Shown: positions 16,142 through 24,595, numbered from the stretch's first letter. The stretch: 64,000 nt of DNA from Salinicoccus luteus DSM 17002 (GCF_000712035.1 NZ_JONV01000008.1:186001-250000), one strand, 5' to 3'. Translations and numbers: made by a program. Notes: generated from the sequence alone by a model not told the origin.

Positions 16142-16591
16142 TTAATTGCTTTTATAGAACCCCACATATCCATCCAGGGAAAAATTGCTGCCTACCCTAT
16201 GACGTCCACCCGTTTTAATATCCAGCTTCGAAATGGTGCCGGTATATAATTTTTCATTCTGTTCATGTCGGGTAAAATCCCTGAATTCCATTGCCAATGA
16301 CGCTTCATCATCTTCATTCTTCAAATCCAGACTCAATGTATCATTTTCCAAAGAATAATCTCCTTCAAATGTCTTTCCTCCTGATCTTACCTCGACCGTA
16401 TCCGATGATTTGAAATCGAATTCCAAACTAGAAGAAGGGTTGAAGTTGTCTGAAGCGATGTCTTCGGGAGAAATAACAGGCGTCCATGAAAAAATACTGA
16501 AAACTTCTCCCTCCAGCTCATTACTGGTATCTGAACATGCACCCAATACCAAAGCTGAAAATGCGAATAAAGTGACAAACACTTTTTTCAT
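16142..16591 (-). CDS. Hypothetical lipoprotein
   Basis: A 149-residue protein with a lipoprotein signal peptide, MKKVFVTLFAFSALVLGACSD, where LGAC is the lipobox and the Cys would be lipidated and anchored outside the membrane. The mature part is acidic and Ser-rich, with alternating strands (SSLEFDFKSSDTVEV, GDYSLENDTLSLDL) that suggest a small beta sandwich. ATG 16591 is chosen because AGAAGG lies upstream; ATG 16609 would put six odd residues before the signal peptide. I do not recognise the domain. Confidence 0.75.
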   Translation of the reverse strand: MKKVFVTLFAFSALVLGACSDTSNELEGEVFSIFSWTPVISPEDIASDNFNPSSSLEFDFKSSDTVEVRSGGKTFEGDYSLENDTLSLDLKNEDDEASLAMEFRDFTRHEQNEKLYTGTISKLDIKTGGRHRVGSNFSLDGYVGFYKSN

Positions 16592-16632
16592 CTGATTACC
16601 TTCTTTCATTAATTTTCACAGGAGTCGAATGA

Positions 16633-16827
16633 TTATAGACTGTACCAATGTAATGACAGAATCATGATCAATACAATGACTTCAATACCGAGTATGCCTT
16701 TAAGGAATATGTCTGCAGGAGAATTTTTAGCGTTTTTTCCACTGGTGTTGAATCGGTGTGAGCGATTGACATATATCAGGACAAGTGTGAAAAAAAGTAT
16801 GGGCAGTAAAATTTCCAAGTATTCCAT
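16633..16827 (-). CDS. Small two-TM membrane protein, 64 aa
   Basis: A 64-residue protein with two hydrophobic segments (MEYLEILLPILFFTLVLIYV and GILGIEVIVLIMILSLHWYSL) joined by a basic loop. GGGAGAG lies before the ATG at 16827. The reading frame stays open upstream, but only this start gives a sensible membrane protein. It precedes a lipoprotein gene and a four-TM protein on the same strand. Function unknown. Confidence 0.55.
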   Translation of the reverse strand: MEYLEILLPILFFTLVLIYVNRSHRFNTSGKNAKNSPADIFLKGILGIEVIVLIMILSLHWYSL

Positions 16828-16956
16828 ATGTATCTCTCCCTTTATTTCAGAATAGACAAGAGCACGTTGCAAAACAATGGTATGTAAATAATTGTCATGA
16901 TTTTTGCATATGTGGAATGATTTCCGTAAGCGGCTGTGTGAATTGCCGCGGTACAA

Positions 16957-16985
16957 TTGAATTCTCAATACAATACCTCTAATAT
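16957..16985 (+). promoter_or_regulatory. Sigma-A-like promoter of the rlmA-type gene
   Basis: TTGAAT (16957-16962), a 17-base spacer and TAATAT (16980-16985), about 35 bases before the start codon. Four of six matches in each hexamer, so moderate support only. Confidence 0.4.
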
Positions 16986-17020
16986 TAAGGCAACAGAGAT
17001 GACGGAGCAGGAGGAGAAAC

Positions 17021-17866
17021 ATGAAGAAGAAGGAACAGATGGCCGCACTGGTTGAAGGGCATGCAGGCATGCTGCGCTGCCCGATATGCGGGGGTGCAAT
17101 GCATGTTGAAGCACTAAAAAGCCTCGCGTGCGAAAACAATCATTCATTCGATTTCGCAAAGCAGGGTTATGTAAACATGATGACCCGGCCGGTGAAGACA
17201 CAATATGATAAAAATCTGTTCCAGCATCGGCGGGCGTTCATTTTGGAAAGCGGATTCTATCGTCAGATGCATGAGGAAGTATCGGGGATCATCAGACGGC
17301 TTCCGGGCAGGCCATTGGTGCTTGATGCAGGCAGCGGGGAAGGCTCGCACCTTGATCGGATACTGGATGGCGTGGATGGTGTCGGCATCGGCGTCGACAT
17401 CGCCAAGGAGGGCATCATGCTGGCGGCGAAGCATTACCCTCATTCCATATGGTTCGTCGGAGATTTAGCGAAGCTGCCTATCCGGGACGGAAGCATGGAT
17501 GCGATCGTGAATATCCTGTCGCCTGCAAACTATGCCGAGTTCAACCGCGTCCTCTCACCGGACGGGCTGGTCGTGAAGGTCGTGCCGGAGTCCGGATATC
17601 TCAAGGAATTGCGTGAGGCGCTGTACAGGGACACCGACAGGGAGACATACGACAACACCGGCACCGTATCCCTTTTCGAGGAAAACTATGAGGTTGTGGA
17701 GCGGCGGCGTGTGACGGATGAAGTGACGCTCGACCGTGCGGCACTCGAACATTTGATAGAGATGTCGCCGCTGGCATGGAACCATGCGCCCGGTGAACTG
17801 GATGATTTCATCGCCGCGGAGAAGACGGTGACCATCGACCTTGAAATACTGGTCGGGCGCAGGTGA
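17021..17866 (+). CDS. rlmA: 23S rRNA guanine-N1 methyltransferase, RlmA-like
   Basis: A 281-residue SAM-dependent methyltransferase. The N-terminal zinc site CPIC...LACENNH (Cys20, Cys23, Cys37, His41) followed by SFDFAKQGYVNMM is the RlmA/RrmA signature. The SAM-binding motif VLDAGSGEGSHL is near residues 99-110, with IGVDIAKEG after it. RlmAI methylates G745; the Gram-positive RlmAII (TlrB type) methylates G748 and affects macrolide binding. The sequence does not tell me which base is used here. GGAGGAG precedes the ATG. The gene is monocistronic. Confidence 0.87.
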   Translation: MKKKEQMAALVEGHAGMLRCPICGGAMHVEALKSLACENNHSFDFAKQGYVNMMTRPVKTQYDKNLFQHRRAFILESGFYRQMHEEVSGIIRRLPGRPLVLDAGSGEGSHLDRILDGVDGVGIGVDIAKEGIMLAAKHYPHSIWFVGDLAKLPIRDGSMDAIVNILSPANYAEFNRVLSPDGLVVKVVPESGYLKELREALYRDTDRETYDNTGTVSLFEENYEVVERRRVTDEVTLDRAALEHLIEMSPLAWNHAPGELDDFIAAEKTVTIDLEILVGRR

Positions 17867-17884
17867 ATCAGCCGCTGGCTCGGT

Positions 17885-18103
17885 TCATAGATCCGACTGG
17901 TCCCTGCTGTTGAGCCGGTGATGAAGTATGAGGTAGACCAACAGGCCGGTCATATAGCCTGCGACTGTTCCGGCAGCCAAAGTATAGATCATAATTTCAG
18001 CGTTGATCACGAGACCCGCGATCATGCCGATGAGGGTGCCTGCCATCATGCCAAAGGGCAATGCCAGTGCAAAGAAGTCTGAGGCACGGTTTTTCCGGGG
18101 CAT
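17885..18103 (-). CDS. Small two-TM membrane protein, 72 aa
   Basis: A 72-residue protein with a basic N-terminus (MPRKNRAS) and two glycine-rich hydrophobic segments (ALPFGMMAGTLIGMIAGLVI and YTLAAGTVAGYMTGLLVYLI). AGGAAGG lies upstream. It converges on the rlmA-type gene with only 18 bases between the stops. I do not recognise the family, though such small glycine-zipper membrane proteins are common in Bacilli. Confidence 0.6.
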   Translation of the reverse strand: MPRKNRASDFFALALPFGMMAGTLIGMIAGLVINAEIMIYTLAAGTVAGYMTGLLVYLILHHRLNSRDQSDL

Positions 18104-18295
18104 CCTTTTTCACCTTCCTATTCCGAAAATATGCAGGTTCACCTTCATTATGAAAATGATGCCGGTTAAAAGCAAGGGGGCCTTTACGGGTGGATGGAGA
18201 GGATTCTGCGGGAACTTACGGAGCGTCGGCCGGCATCAAAATTTCCCGGCAGATGATACAATAAATGGACAACCAATGATAAAGGAGGCGGACTC

Positions 18296-19573
18296 ATGGA
18301 TGAATGGTACAGGATAGACAACACGGGCAAGATCTTCCATGCGGTCTCCGATACGACGAACTCGTCGGTCTTCCGGGTGGCGATGATCCTGAAGGAGCAG
18401 GTCGATCCGGAATGTCTGCAGTCGGCGCTCGATATCGTGGCGGTCCGCTTTCCGACGCTCACCGTCCGGGTGCGCAAGGGCCTGTTCTGGGACTTCATGG
18501 AGCACAATGATGAACAGCTGCTTGTAAAGCAGGAGGTGGATCATCCCTGTGCTCCGATCGACAGGAAGGAGAACAATGCCTATCTGATCCGTGTCCTTTA
18601 TTATGAGCACCGGGTTTCGGTCGAAATCTTCCATTCCCTGACCGATGGCGGGGGTGCGATGGAATTCTTGAAGACGCTGGTCTACCAGTATCTGCGCCTC
18701 AAGGGTAATGAGGTCACGGCGGATGATAAGGTGCTTAGGCCCGAGGATTCGCCGAAACGTGAAGAGATGGAGGACAGTTTTGAAAGGTATGCGACATCGC
18801 ACTCGGTCAGGCGGCCGGAGAAGCGGGGACAGAAGGCCTATCAGATTGAAGGGAAGACGCTCGATCCGCCAGGCATCCATGTCGTACACGGCGTGGTCGA
18901 TGCATCCGCCCTCAACCGGTATGCCAAGAGCCGGGGGACATCGCTGACCGGCCTGCTCACAAGTGTCCTGATCGATGTCGTTCATGAAGAGAAGATCCGG
19001 CAGGGATCCCCTGAAGGGAATGTGGTCGTTGCGCTGCCCATCAGCCTGCGCAGGGCGTTTCCTTCCGAAACGTTGAGGAACTTCTTTTCGGTGGCCAATA
19101 TCGGTGTGCCGATGGATGGCTATATGCAGTTTGATGAGATCATCAGAACAGTGACGGAGCAGCTCGTGGAAAAGACGGATAAGGCGCGCCTGCAGCAGGG
19201 CATCAACCGCTTCGTCTCCCTCCAGAGCAGCCTGTTCATACGTGCGACGCCGGTCCTCCTGAAATATCCCATCATGCGCTTCGGGTTCAATCAGATCGGC
19301 GAACGGGCCAAGACGATGACGCTCTCGAATCTCGGGAACATCGCTCTGCCCGAGTCAATGGAACCACATGTGGAACGGATGGAAATCATCCTCTATCCCA
19401 CAAGGAAAAGCCCGATCAACTGCGGGGTCGGCACACTGAATGACCAGCTGACCGTGACATTCGCCCGGTCGATCGAGGAGAGTACCATCATCCGGTCGTT
19501 CTTCCGGCGGCTGCGGCAGATGACGGGGCTTGAAGTCATGGTCTATTCGAATCGATGGGGGGAGGAGCGATGA
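18296..19573 (+). CDS. Condensation-domain-like acyltransferase (AATase-like)
   Basis: A 425-residue protein with the fold signature of CoA- or carrier-dependent acyltransferases (chloramphenicol acetyltransferase / NRPS condensation / alcohol acetyltransferase). The catalytic motif is HSLTDG (His113, Asp117, Gly118), a form of HHxxxDG with Phe for the first His. A C-terminal TLSNLGN matches the structural N-x-G strand of the superfamily. It should join an acyl group to a hydroxyl or amine, or be an inactive homologue. It starts a three-gene unit; AAAGGAGG lies seven bases upstream. The next gene overlaps by four bases (ATGA). Confidence 0.75.
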   Translation: MDEWYRIDNTGKIFHAVSDTTNSSVFRVAMILKEQVDPECLQSALDIVAVRFPTLTVRVRKGLFWDFMEHNDEQLLVKQEVDHPCAPIDRKENNAYLIRVLYYEHRVSVEIFHSLTDGGGAMEFLKTLVYQYLRLKGNEVTADDKVLRPEDSPKREEMEDSFERYATSHSVRRPEKRGQKAYQIEGKTLDPPGIHVVHGVVDASALNRYAKSRGTSLTGLLTSVLIDVVHEEKIRQGSPEGNVVVALPISLRRAFPSETLRNFFSVANIGVPMDGYMQFDEIIRTVTEQLVEKTDKARLQQGINRFVSLQSSLFIRATPVLLKYPIMRFGFNQIGERAKTMTLSNLGNIALPESMEPHVERMEIILYPTRKSPINCGVGTLNDQLTVTFARSIEESTIIRSFFRRLRQMTGLEVMVYSNRWGEER

Positions 19574-20229
19574 ACCGCTGTCCAGAATGTGATGTCATGA
19601 CGGCGCACAGGCGGTGTCCGTTGTGTCAGACGGAAGTATCAGAAGCACAGGCGGCCATCCGCTGGTATCCCGATTACGACAGGAAGCAGCAGCGGATCCG
19701 CGCCCGCATATCGCGTCTTGCGATTTTCATCGGCCTCCTGGCTGTACTCGTCTGCTTCTTCATCAACCTCATCGTCGTTCCCCAGTTCCTGTGGGTGTTC
19801 TATGTGGCGGTCGCCGTATTCTATGCGCTGGTATCGCTGAGCCATACGATCCTCTCGGCCTCGCACATTGGCGGAAAGATCACTGCCCAAGTCATCAGCC
19901 TGACCATCGTGCTGCTCGTCATAGATGCCATGTCGGGCGCCGTGCAGTGGTCGGTGGACTATGTCGTGCCGGCCCTCATCATTGCGGGCATCCTGGTGAT
20001 TACAATCATCATGGTGACGGTGCGCCTGAAGTGGACGGGCTATGTCAGCTTTCTGCTGATGATGATCGGGCTCGGGTTCGTGCCCGCGGTCCTTTACCTG
20101 ACGGGATTGGCCACGGTACTGTGGCCGAGCCTCGTTGCGGCATTGTATGCAGTCGCGACATTTGCGCTGATGCTGGTCTTCGCCAACCAGGCCTTCATGA
20201 CGCAGCTTGGTCGCCGGTTCCACCTGTAG
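19570..20229 (+). CDS. Zinc-ribbon membrane protein (DUF6320-like)
   Basis: A 219-residue protein. A rubredoxin-like zinc ribbon at the N-terminus (MNRCPECDVMTAHRRCPLCQ, two CxxC pairs) is followed by six hydrophobic segments. This combination resembles the DUF6320 family, which I recall being found beside condensation-like acyltransferases and esterases. ATG 19570 overlaps the stop of the acyltransferase and has GGAGGAG before it. The membrane anchor and its neighbours suggest that the cassette works on a lipid or another membrane-near substrate; that is inference. Confidence 0.7.
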   Translation: MNRCPECDVMTAHRRCPLCQTEVSEAQAAIRWYPDYDRKQQRIRARISRLAIFIGLLAVLVCFFINLIVVPQFLWVFYVAVAVFYALVSLSHTILSASHIGGKITAQVISLTIVLLVIDAMSGAVQWSVDYVVPALIIAGILVITIIMVTVRLKWTGYVSFLLMMIGLGFVPAVLYLTGLATVLWPSLVAALYAVATFALMLVFANQAFMTQLGRRFHL

Positions 20230-20284
20230 CATATTCGGCACGACCAGTTTGATGGAAGCAACATGATCTGAAAGGAATGATTGG

Positions 20285-21253
20285 ATGAATAAAATGCTCA
20301 AGGCCTCTCTAGTGCTCGCAGGGGCAAGCGTCCTGTCCTATGCAGGGCGGGCGGTCCTCATCGAAGGCAGGAGTGTCGGGAGCAGGCTGGCCGAGGATAT
20401 CATCAGGATCGTCAACTTCGACCTCGAAGATGTCGATGCGGAGATGCTTGCCAGAAACTTCAGGGAGAACCGCAGGGAGCACAGGATCCCGGAAGGCATC
20501 ATGCGGTCGGAAATCGAACCCTTCCAGGAAGCGGGGATGAAAGTGTACAGGATGCGTCCCCGCCGTAGGCGGGGGCACCGCCGGGTCCTCTATCTCCATG
20601 GCGGCGGCTATATCCATCAGCCGTCGATATTCCATTGGCTGTTCCTCGACCGCATGGTGCAGGACACAGGCCTCGAGTTCATCGTGCCGATCTATCCGAA
20701 GGCGCCGGAACATTCGTTTGAGCGGGCATACATAGCCGTCGCGGCACTCTATCAGAAGCTGCTCGGCGAGTCGGCGGCACCGCCGGTGCTGATGGGGGAC
20801 TCTGCAGGGGGTGGCCTTGCGATCGGATTCGCCCAATGGCTGTCTGAGGAGGGGCTGCCCATGCCGAAGGGGCTCATCGTCATCTCGCCCTGGCTCGATG
20901 TCACGCTGGAGCATCCCGAGATGGACAAGTATGCAAAGCTCGATCCGATGTTGAAGCCCGAGAACCTGAAGGTCATCGGGCGGATCTGGGCGGGGAATTA
21001 CGACCCGGCCCATTACAGGGTCTCCCCGATCAATGGACCGCTTGAGGGCCTGCCGAAACTCTACATGTTCGTCGGGGAACGGGAAATATGCCTCCCTGAT
21101 GCACGGAAGTTTGCGCACATGCTCCGGGATGCCGGGGCCGAACATGAGTATTACGAGTATCCGCTGATGAACCATGTCTTCCCGCAGTATCCGATTCCGG
21201 AAGGGGCGGAGGCGCGCAGGAAGATGAGAAAGATATTGGAGTCGCTGGAATGA
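20285..21253 (+). CDS. Alpha/beta hydrolase, hormone-sensitive lipase family
   Basis: A 322-residue esterase. The oxyanion-hole motif HGGGY (105-109) and nucleophile motif GDSAGG (Ser173) place it in the HSL (family IV) esterases. The catalytic acid is probably in the GEREICLPDA region and the His in MNHVF near residue 299. The first 25 residues are hydrophobic and may anchor the protein. The 56-base gap after the zinc-ribbon gene contains GAAAGGAATG and no terminator, so the three genes form one unit. Together they suggest acyl transfer to, and release from, a membrane compound. The substrate is unknown. Confidence 0.85.
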   Translation: MNKMLKASLVLAGASVLSYAGRAVLIEGRSVGSRLAEDIIRIVNFDLEDVDAEMLARNFRENRREHRIPEGIMRSEIEPFQEAGMKVYRMRPRRRRGHRRVLYLHGGGYIHQPSIFHWLFLDRMVQDTGLEFIVPIYPKAPEHSFERAYIAVAALYQKLLGESAAPPVLMGDSAGGGLAIGFAQWLSEEGLPMPKGLIVISPWLDVTLEHPEMDKYAKLDPMLKPENLKVIGRIWAGNYDPAHYRVSPINGPLEGLPKLYMFVGEREICLPDARKFAHMLRDAGAEHEYYEYPLMNHVFPQYPIPEGAEARRKMRKILESLE

Positions 21254-21300
21254 AGATAATAGATTACTACACCCATAGGAAAGCCAGAACAAAATTAAGA

Positions 21301-21334
21301 GGCCTGTTTTCTGCTATATACAGAAGACAGGCCC
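21301..21334. terminator. Hairpin after the acyltransferase/esterase unit
   Basis: GGCCTGT-TTTCTG pairs with CAGAAGACAGGCC around a CTATATA loop. The plus-strand tail is poor in T, whereas the minus-strand tail (TTAATTTTGTT) is better, so it may serve the small minus-strand frame as well. Confidence 0.55.
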
Positions 21335-21386
21335 TTGAAAATATTGCTTAATTAATGTTCAACTCTTCGGTTCACTACAGTCTCGA

Positions 21387-21485
21387 CTATTTTTGTTTCC
21401 ATCTGTCAGTTTGAATTAAATACCCAATCGCAATAACAGCAAATACAGTTCCTAAAAAACTAAATAATACCAACATTTCCATCAT
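21387..21485 (-). CDS. Possible 32-aa membrane peptide
   Basis: A 32-codon frame, ATGATGGAAATG... to TAG, encodes one hydrophobic helix (MLVLFSFLGTVFAVIAIGYL) with a polar, positively charged end (IQTDRWKQK). GAGG lies just upstream and fits the third ATG (21476) best. Size and layout recall holin-like or type I toxin peptides of Gram-positives, but I cannot match it to a family. A hairpin lies downstream. It could be chance. Confidence 0.35.
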   Translation of the reverse strand: MMEMLVLFSFLGTVFAVIAIGYLIQTDRWKQK

Positions 21486-21707
21486 CCTCAGAGGTCAATA
21501 TAGTTTCTTTTCTATACCCTGATTTCTGAGTTTGGTGTTTATTGTCCTGCTTTATATCTTATAGATTTGATAAGAAGGATCGTCTTCCCGTCTATAGTTG
21601 ATGATTAATATATTTGAGGAGCATCTCCTTTCATTTGAAAAAAGTGTTTAATGAATTTTGGGTAAGAGGATACTGATAATGAATTTATCATAGGAGGTGT
21701 TTGTATT

Positions 21708-21920
21708 ATGCATAAGGACAGAGAGACTTCCGAACAAAGAGGAGAAAGACTAAGACAGGAAGAGTTGAAAAACAATCCTGCAGGGAATCTGAAGGATGCT
21801 TCCGATCGGGCAGGCAGCGGCAGTCTGGCCGATATGGCAGGGAGTCTCGGCTGGAAGGGTCTTGGCCTGCTCATTCTGCTGTTCGTGATCGGGCTGGTAG
21901 CCGGTCTTGTCTTTTTCTGA
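21708..21920 (+). CDS. DUF6366 family small membrane protein
   Basis: A 70-residue protein. The charged N-terminus (RETSEQRGERLRQEELKNNPAGNLKDA) and the single C-terminal membrane helix after GSLGWKGLG match the short DUF6366 family of Staphylococcaceae and Bacillaceae. Function unknown. A strong site, TAGGAGGTG, lies before the ATG. It is monocistronic with its own terminator. Confidence 0.75.
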   Translation: MHKDRETSEQRGERLRQEELKNNPAGNLKDASDRAGSGSLADMAGSLGWKGLGLLILLFVIGLVAGLVFF

Positions 21921-21952
21921 GTCCCATGACAGATCCATGCATCAAAGACGGA

Positions 21953-21984
21953 GGCGGGGCGCGTACTGCGCTCCGCCTTTTTTC
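21953..21984 (+). terminator. Terminator of the DUF6366 gene
   Basis: GGCGGGGCGC and GCGCTCCGCC form a stem with one mismatch and loop GTACT, followed by TTTTTT. Confidence 0.88.
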
Positions 21985-22022
21985 AATCCGGTGCCAGATG
22001 AAGAAAAACCATCAGCAATGGA

Positions 22023-22051
22023 TTCAAAATGGACGCGATATCGGTTATGAT
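22023..22051 (+). promoter_or_regulatory. Sigma-A-like promoter of scrR
   Basis: TTCAAA (22023-22028), 17-base spacer, TATGAT (22046-22051), about 40 bases before the scrR start codon. Confidence 0.5.
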
Positions 22052-22089
22052 GAAGGCAGTAGAAGATAGAGAAGTGCAGGTGAAGGCTA

Positions 22090-23079
22090 ATGATAACCAT
22101 CAACGATATAGCGGAAATGGCGGGTGTCTCAAGGACGACGGTGTCCCGGGTGATCAACAGTACGGGGTATGTCAGCGAGAAGGCCCGGAAAAGGGTGATG
22201 GATGTCATCGAGGAGACGGGCTATGTCCCGAGCCAGCATGCGAAGTCCCTCCGGACGAAGGAGACGAAGATCATCGGGGTGATCCTGCCGAAGATCAGCA
22301 CGGATACCTCTTCCCGGACAGTGAACGGCATGAACAGCGTGTTCGAGGGCATCGGCTATCAGATCCTGCTGACGACCACGGATCTGGAGAGGCAGAAGGA
22401 GATTGAGCATCTGCGTCTGCTGCAGAACCGGCAGGTGGATGGCATCATCCTCATCGCGACGAATGTGGACCAGGCACTGATGGATGAAATCAAAACATCC
22501 AAAGTGCCGGTGGTCGTGGTCGGCCAGGAGATGTCCGGCGTGCCGTCCGTCATCTTCGATGACCATGCTGCAGCACGCCGAATGACGGAGCTGCTGATTG
22601 AAAAAGGACGCCGGTCGATCGGTTACATCGGTGTGGACGAGGCGGACCGGTCAGTCGGCGTGCAGAGGAAAGCGGGATACCTGGAAGCGATGGCACAGCA
22701 CGGCATTGAAGTGGAGGATGCCTGGCTGGAGACCGGTGACTTCTCCATCGAATCCGGATATGAAGCGGCGTCACGGATGCTGGAGGCATCATCCAGGAAG
22801 GTGGATGCGGTGTTTGCAGCGACCGACAGGATGGGGCTCGGGGCATGGCGGTACATCAGGCGCCACGGTTATGATATCCCCGGGGATATCGCGATCGTCG
22901 GCATCGGCGCTTCCGAAACGTCACGCTTCATCGAACCCGCCCTGACGACGATCGAATACGAATATGAGCAGGCGGGCAGTGTTGCGGCGCGCACGATGAT
23001 GCAGCTGCTGCAGGGGGAAAAGGGCGTCTCAGAAAAAAAAGTGCTTGACTTTAAGTTGGTTGAGCGCGATAGTATATAG
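22090..23079 (+). CDS. scrR: LacI family repressor of sucrose genes, ScrR
   Basis: A 329-residue LacI/GalR regulator. The N-terminal helix-turn-helix is TINDIAEMAGVSRTTVSRVIN, with the hinge helix near PSQHAKSLRTK. The periplasmic-binding-protein-like effector domain fills the rest, with GRRSIGYIGVDEADRSV and the usual AVFAATDRMGLGAWRYIRR. Its place directly before a sucrose PTS permease and sucrose-6-phosphate hydrolase makes it ScrR; such repressors are released by sucrose-6-phosphate or fructose. A 12 bp palindrome with the LacI-type central CG lies at 23129-23140 before scrA. Confidence 0.87.
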   Translation: MITINDIAEMAGVSRTTVSRVINSTGYVSEKARKRVMDVIEETGYVPSQHAKSLRTKETKIIGVILPKISTDTSSRTVNGMNSVFEGIGYQILLTTTDLERQKEIEHLRLLQNRQVDGIILIATNVDQALMDEIKTSKVPVVVVGQEMSGVPSVIFDDHAAARRMTELLIEKGRRSIGYIGVDEADRSVGVQRKAGYLEAMAQHGIEVEDAWLETGDFSIESGYEAASRMLEASSRKVDAVFAATDRMGLGAWRYIRRHGYDIPGDIAIVGIGASETSRFIEPALTTIEYEYEQAGSVAARTMMQLLQGEKGVSEKKVLDFKLVERDSI

Positions 23080-23084
23080 TAAGA

Positions 23085-23100
23085 ATGAAAGCGGAATCAT
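23085..23100 (+). promoter_or_regulatory. cre site upstream of scrA
   Basis: ATGAAAGCGGAATCAT matches the WTGNNARCGNWWWCAW CcpA consensus at every defined position. It lies about 75 bases before scrA, so catabolite repression of sucrose use is likely. Confidence 0.75.
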
Positions 23101-23128
23101 GCGCCTTCATTTTTTCTTCCACAAATGT

Positions 23129-23140
23129 GGAATCGATTCC
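23129..23140. promoter_or_regulatory. Candidate ScrR operator
   Basis: GGAATCGATTCC, a perfect 12 bp palindrome with central CG as in LacI-family operators, lies 35 bases before the scrA start codon and about 30 bases after the cre site. Confidence 0.55.
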
Positions 23141-23175
23141 CTAATTCAGATAATTAAGATAAAAGGAGTGTTGAA

Positions 23176-24582
23176 ATGTCGGATAACAGCAGAATCGCCA
23201 AGGAAATCATCGAAGCTGTAGGCGGAGAGGAGAACATCTCTTCCGTCGCCCATTGCGCTACACGACTGCGACTGATCATAGAAGACAGAACCAAGATCGA
23301 CCAGGAGGCGGTCGAGAACATCGACAAGGTGAAAGGGGCCTTCTACAATTCCGGGCAGTACCAGGTCATCCTTGGGACCGGCACGGTCAACCGGATCCAT
23401 GATGAGATGGTCAAATCCGGATTTGAAGGCACCACGAAGTCGGAAGCGAAGAAGGAGGGGGCCAAGAAGGGTAATGTCGTCCAGCGGGCCATCCGTGCAT
23501 TCGGTGATGTCTTCGTACCGATCATCCCGATCCTCGTTGCCACCGGTCTTTTCATGGGTCTGCGCGGACTCGTCCTGCAGGAGGAGGTACTCGCCCTGTT
23601 CGGCATGACGGCCGATGACATCTCGGACAACTTCATCCTGTTTACTGAAATACTGACGGATACCGCCTTCATCTTCCTGCCGGCACTTGTGGCATGGTCC
23701 ACATTCCGCGTGTTCGGCGGGACGCCGATCATCGGACTTGTGCTTGGTCTGATGCTCGTCAGTCCATCCCTGCCAAATGCATGGGATGTTGCAGGCGGCG
23801 GTGTCGAGCCGATCATGTTCGCCGGTTTCATTCCCGTCGTCGGCTATCAGGCATCCGTACTGCCGGCCTTCATCGCCGGCATCATCGGGGCCAAAGTGGA
23901 GCGCTTCATACGGAACAGGACACCGGAGTCGCTGGACCTGATAGTCACGCCGTTCCTGACGCTGCTCATCATGATCACGCTGGCGCTCTTCCTGATCGGT
24001 CCGATCTTCCACGCGCTGGAAGGGGTCATCCTGGATGTGACGCTCTCCGTACTCGCCTGGCCTTTCGGAATCAGCGGCATACTGATCGGTGGTCTGAACC
24101 AGATCATCGTCATCACCGGTGTGCACCATATCTTCAACCTGCTTGAAATCCAACTGCTCGATGAGCTTGGCGTCAACCCGTACAATGCGATCATCACAGC
24201 CTCCGTTGCCGCCCAGGGTGGCGCGACACTCGCCGTCGGCCTGAAGACGAAGTCGAAGAAGCTCAAGGCGCTTGCGCTGCCGTCGTCATTTTCAGCATTC
24301 CTCGGCATTACGGAGCCGGCCATATTCGGTGTGAACCTGCGCTACATCTGGCCGTTCGTCATGGGCCTCATCGGCGGTGCCGCCGGCGGGTTCGTGGCCT
24401 CCATCTCAGGGTTGGCGGGAACAGGCATGGCGATCACCGTCATCCCGGGAACGCTGCTCTATCTGAATGAAAACATCTTCATGTACATCCTCGTCAATGT
24501 TGTGGCAATCGGCGTGGCCTTCACGTTGACATGGCTGTTCGGCTATTCCGATAAGAAGGCGGAAGAAATCACTGAAGAGTAG
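23176..24582 (+). CDS. scrA: PTS sucrose transporter subunit IIBC
   Basis: A 468-residue permease that imports sucrose and phosphorylates it to sucrose-6-phosphate. The IIB domain comes first, with phosphocysteine Cys27 in VAHCATRLR. The IIC membrane domain (about 105-460, some ten helices) follows, with TGVHHIFN and GITEPAIFGVNLR typical of the glucose/sucrose superfamily. There is no IIA domain, so a IIA encoded elsewhere must supply phosphate. AAAAGGAG lies before the ATG. It follows scrR with a regulated gap and precedes scrB by 13 bases. Confidence 0.93.
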   Translation: MSDNSRIAKEIIEAVGGEENISSVAHCATRLRLIIEDRTKIDQEAVENIDKVKGAFYNSGQYQVILGTGTVNRIHDEMVKSGFEGTTKSEAKKEGAKKGNVVQRAIRAFGDVFVPIIPILVATGLFMGLRGLVLQEEVLALFGMTADDISDNFILFTEILTDTAFIFLPALVAWSTFRVFGGTPIIGLVLGLMLVSPSLPNAWDVAGGGVEPIMFAGFIPVVGYQASVLPAFIAGIIGAKVERFIRNRTPESLDLIVTPFLTLLIMITLALFLIGPIFHALEGVILDVTLSVLAWPFGISGILIGGLNQIIVITGVHHIFNLLEIQLLDELGVNPYNAIITASVAAQGGATLAVGLKTKSKKLKALALPSSFSAFLGITEPAIFGVNLRYIWPFVMGLIGGAAGGFVASISGLAGTGMAITVIPGTLLYLNENIFMYILVNVVAIGVAFTLTWLFGYSDKKAEEITEE

Positions 24583-24595
24583 AAGGAGTTTTGGA

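Larger units (their letters stand above)
21254..21707. other. Long AT-rich intergenic region
   Basis: About 450 bases. It contains a hairpin at 21301-21334 that can terminate transcription from both sides, a possible minus-strand 32-codon reading frame (21387-21485), an AT-rich stretch with AGGAG-CAT-CTCCT symmetry near 21619, and the upstream region of the DUF6366 gene with a GATAAT-like -10 near 21676. Nothing else is supportable. Confidence 0.5.

Noticed and set aside
21640-21690. Sigma-B-like promoter GTTTAA...GGGTAA before the DUF6366 gene
   Set aside because: The spacer is only eight bases; sigma-B promoters need about 12 to 15.
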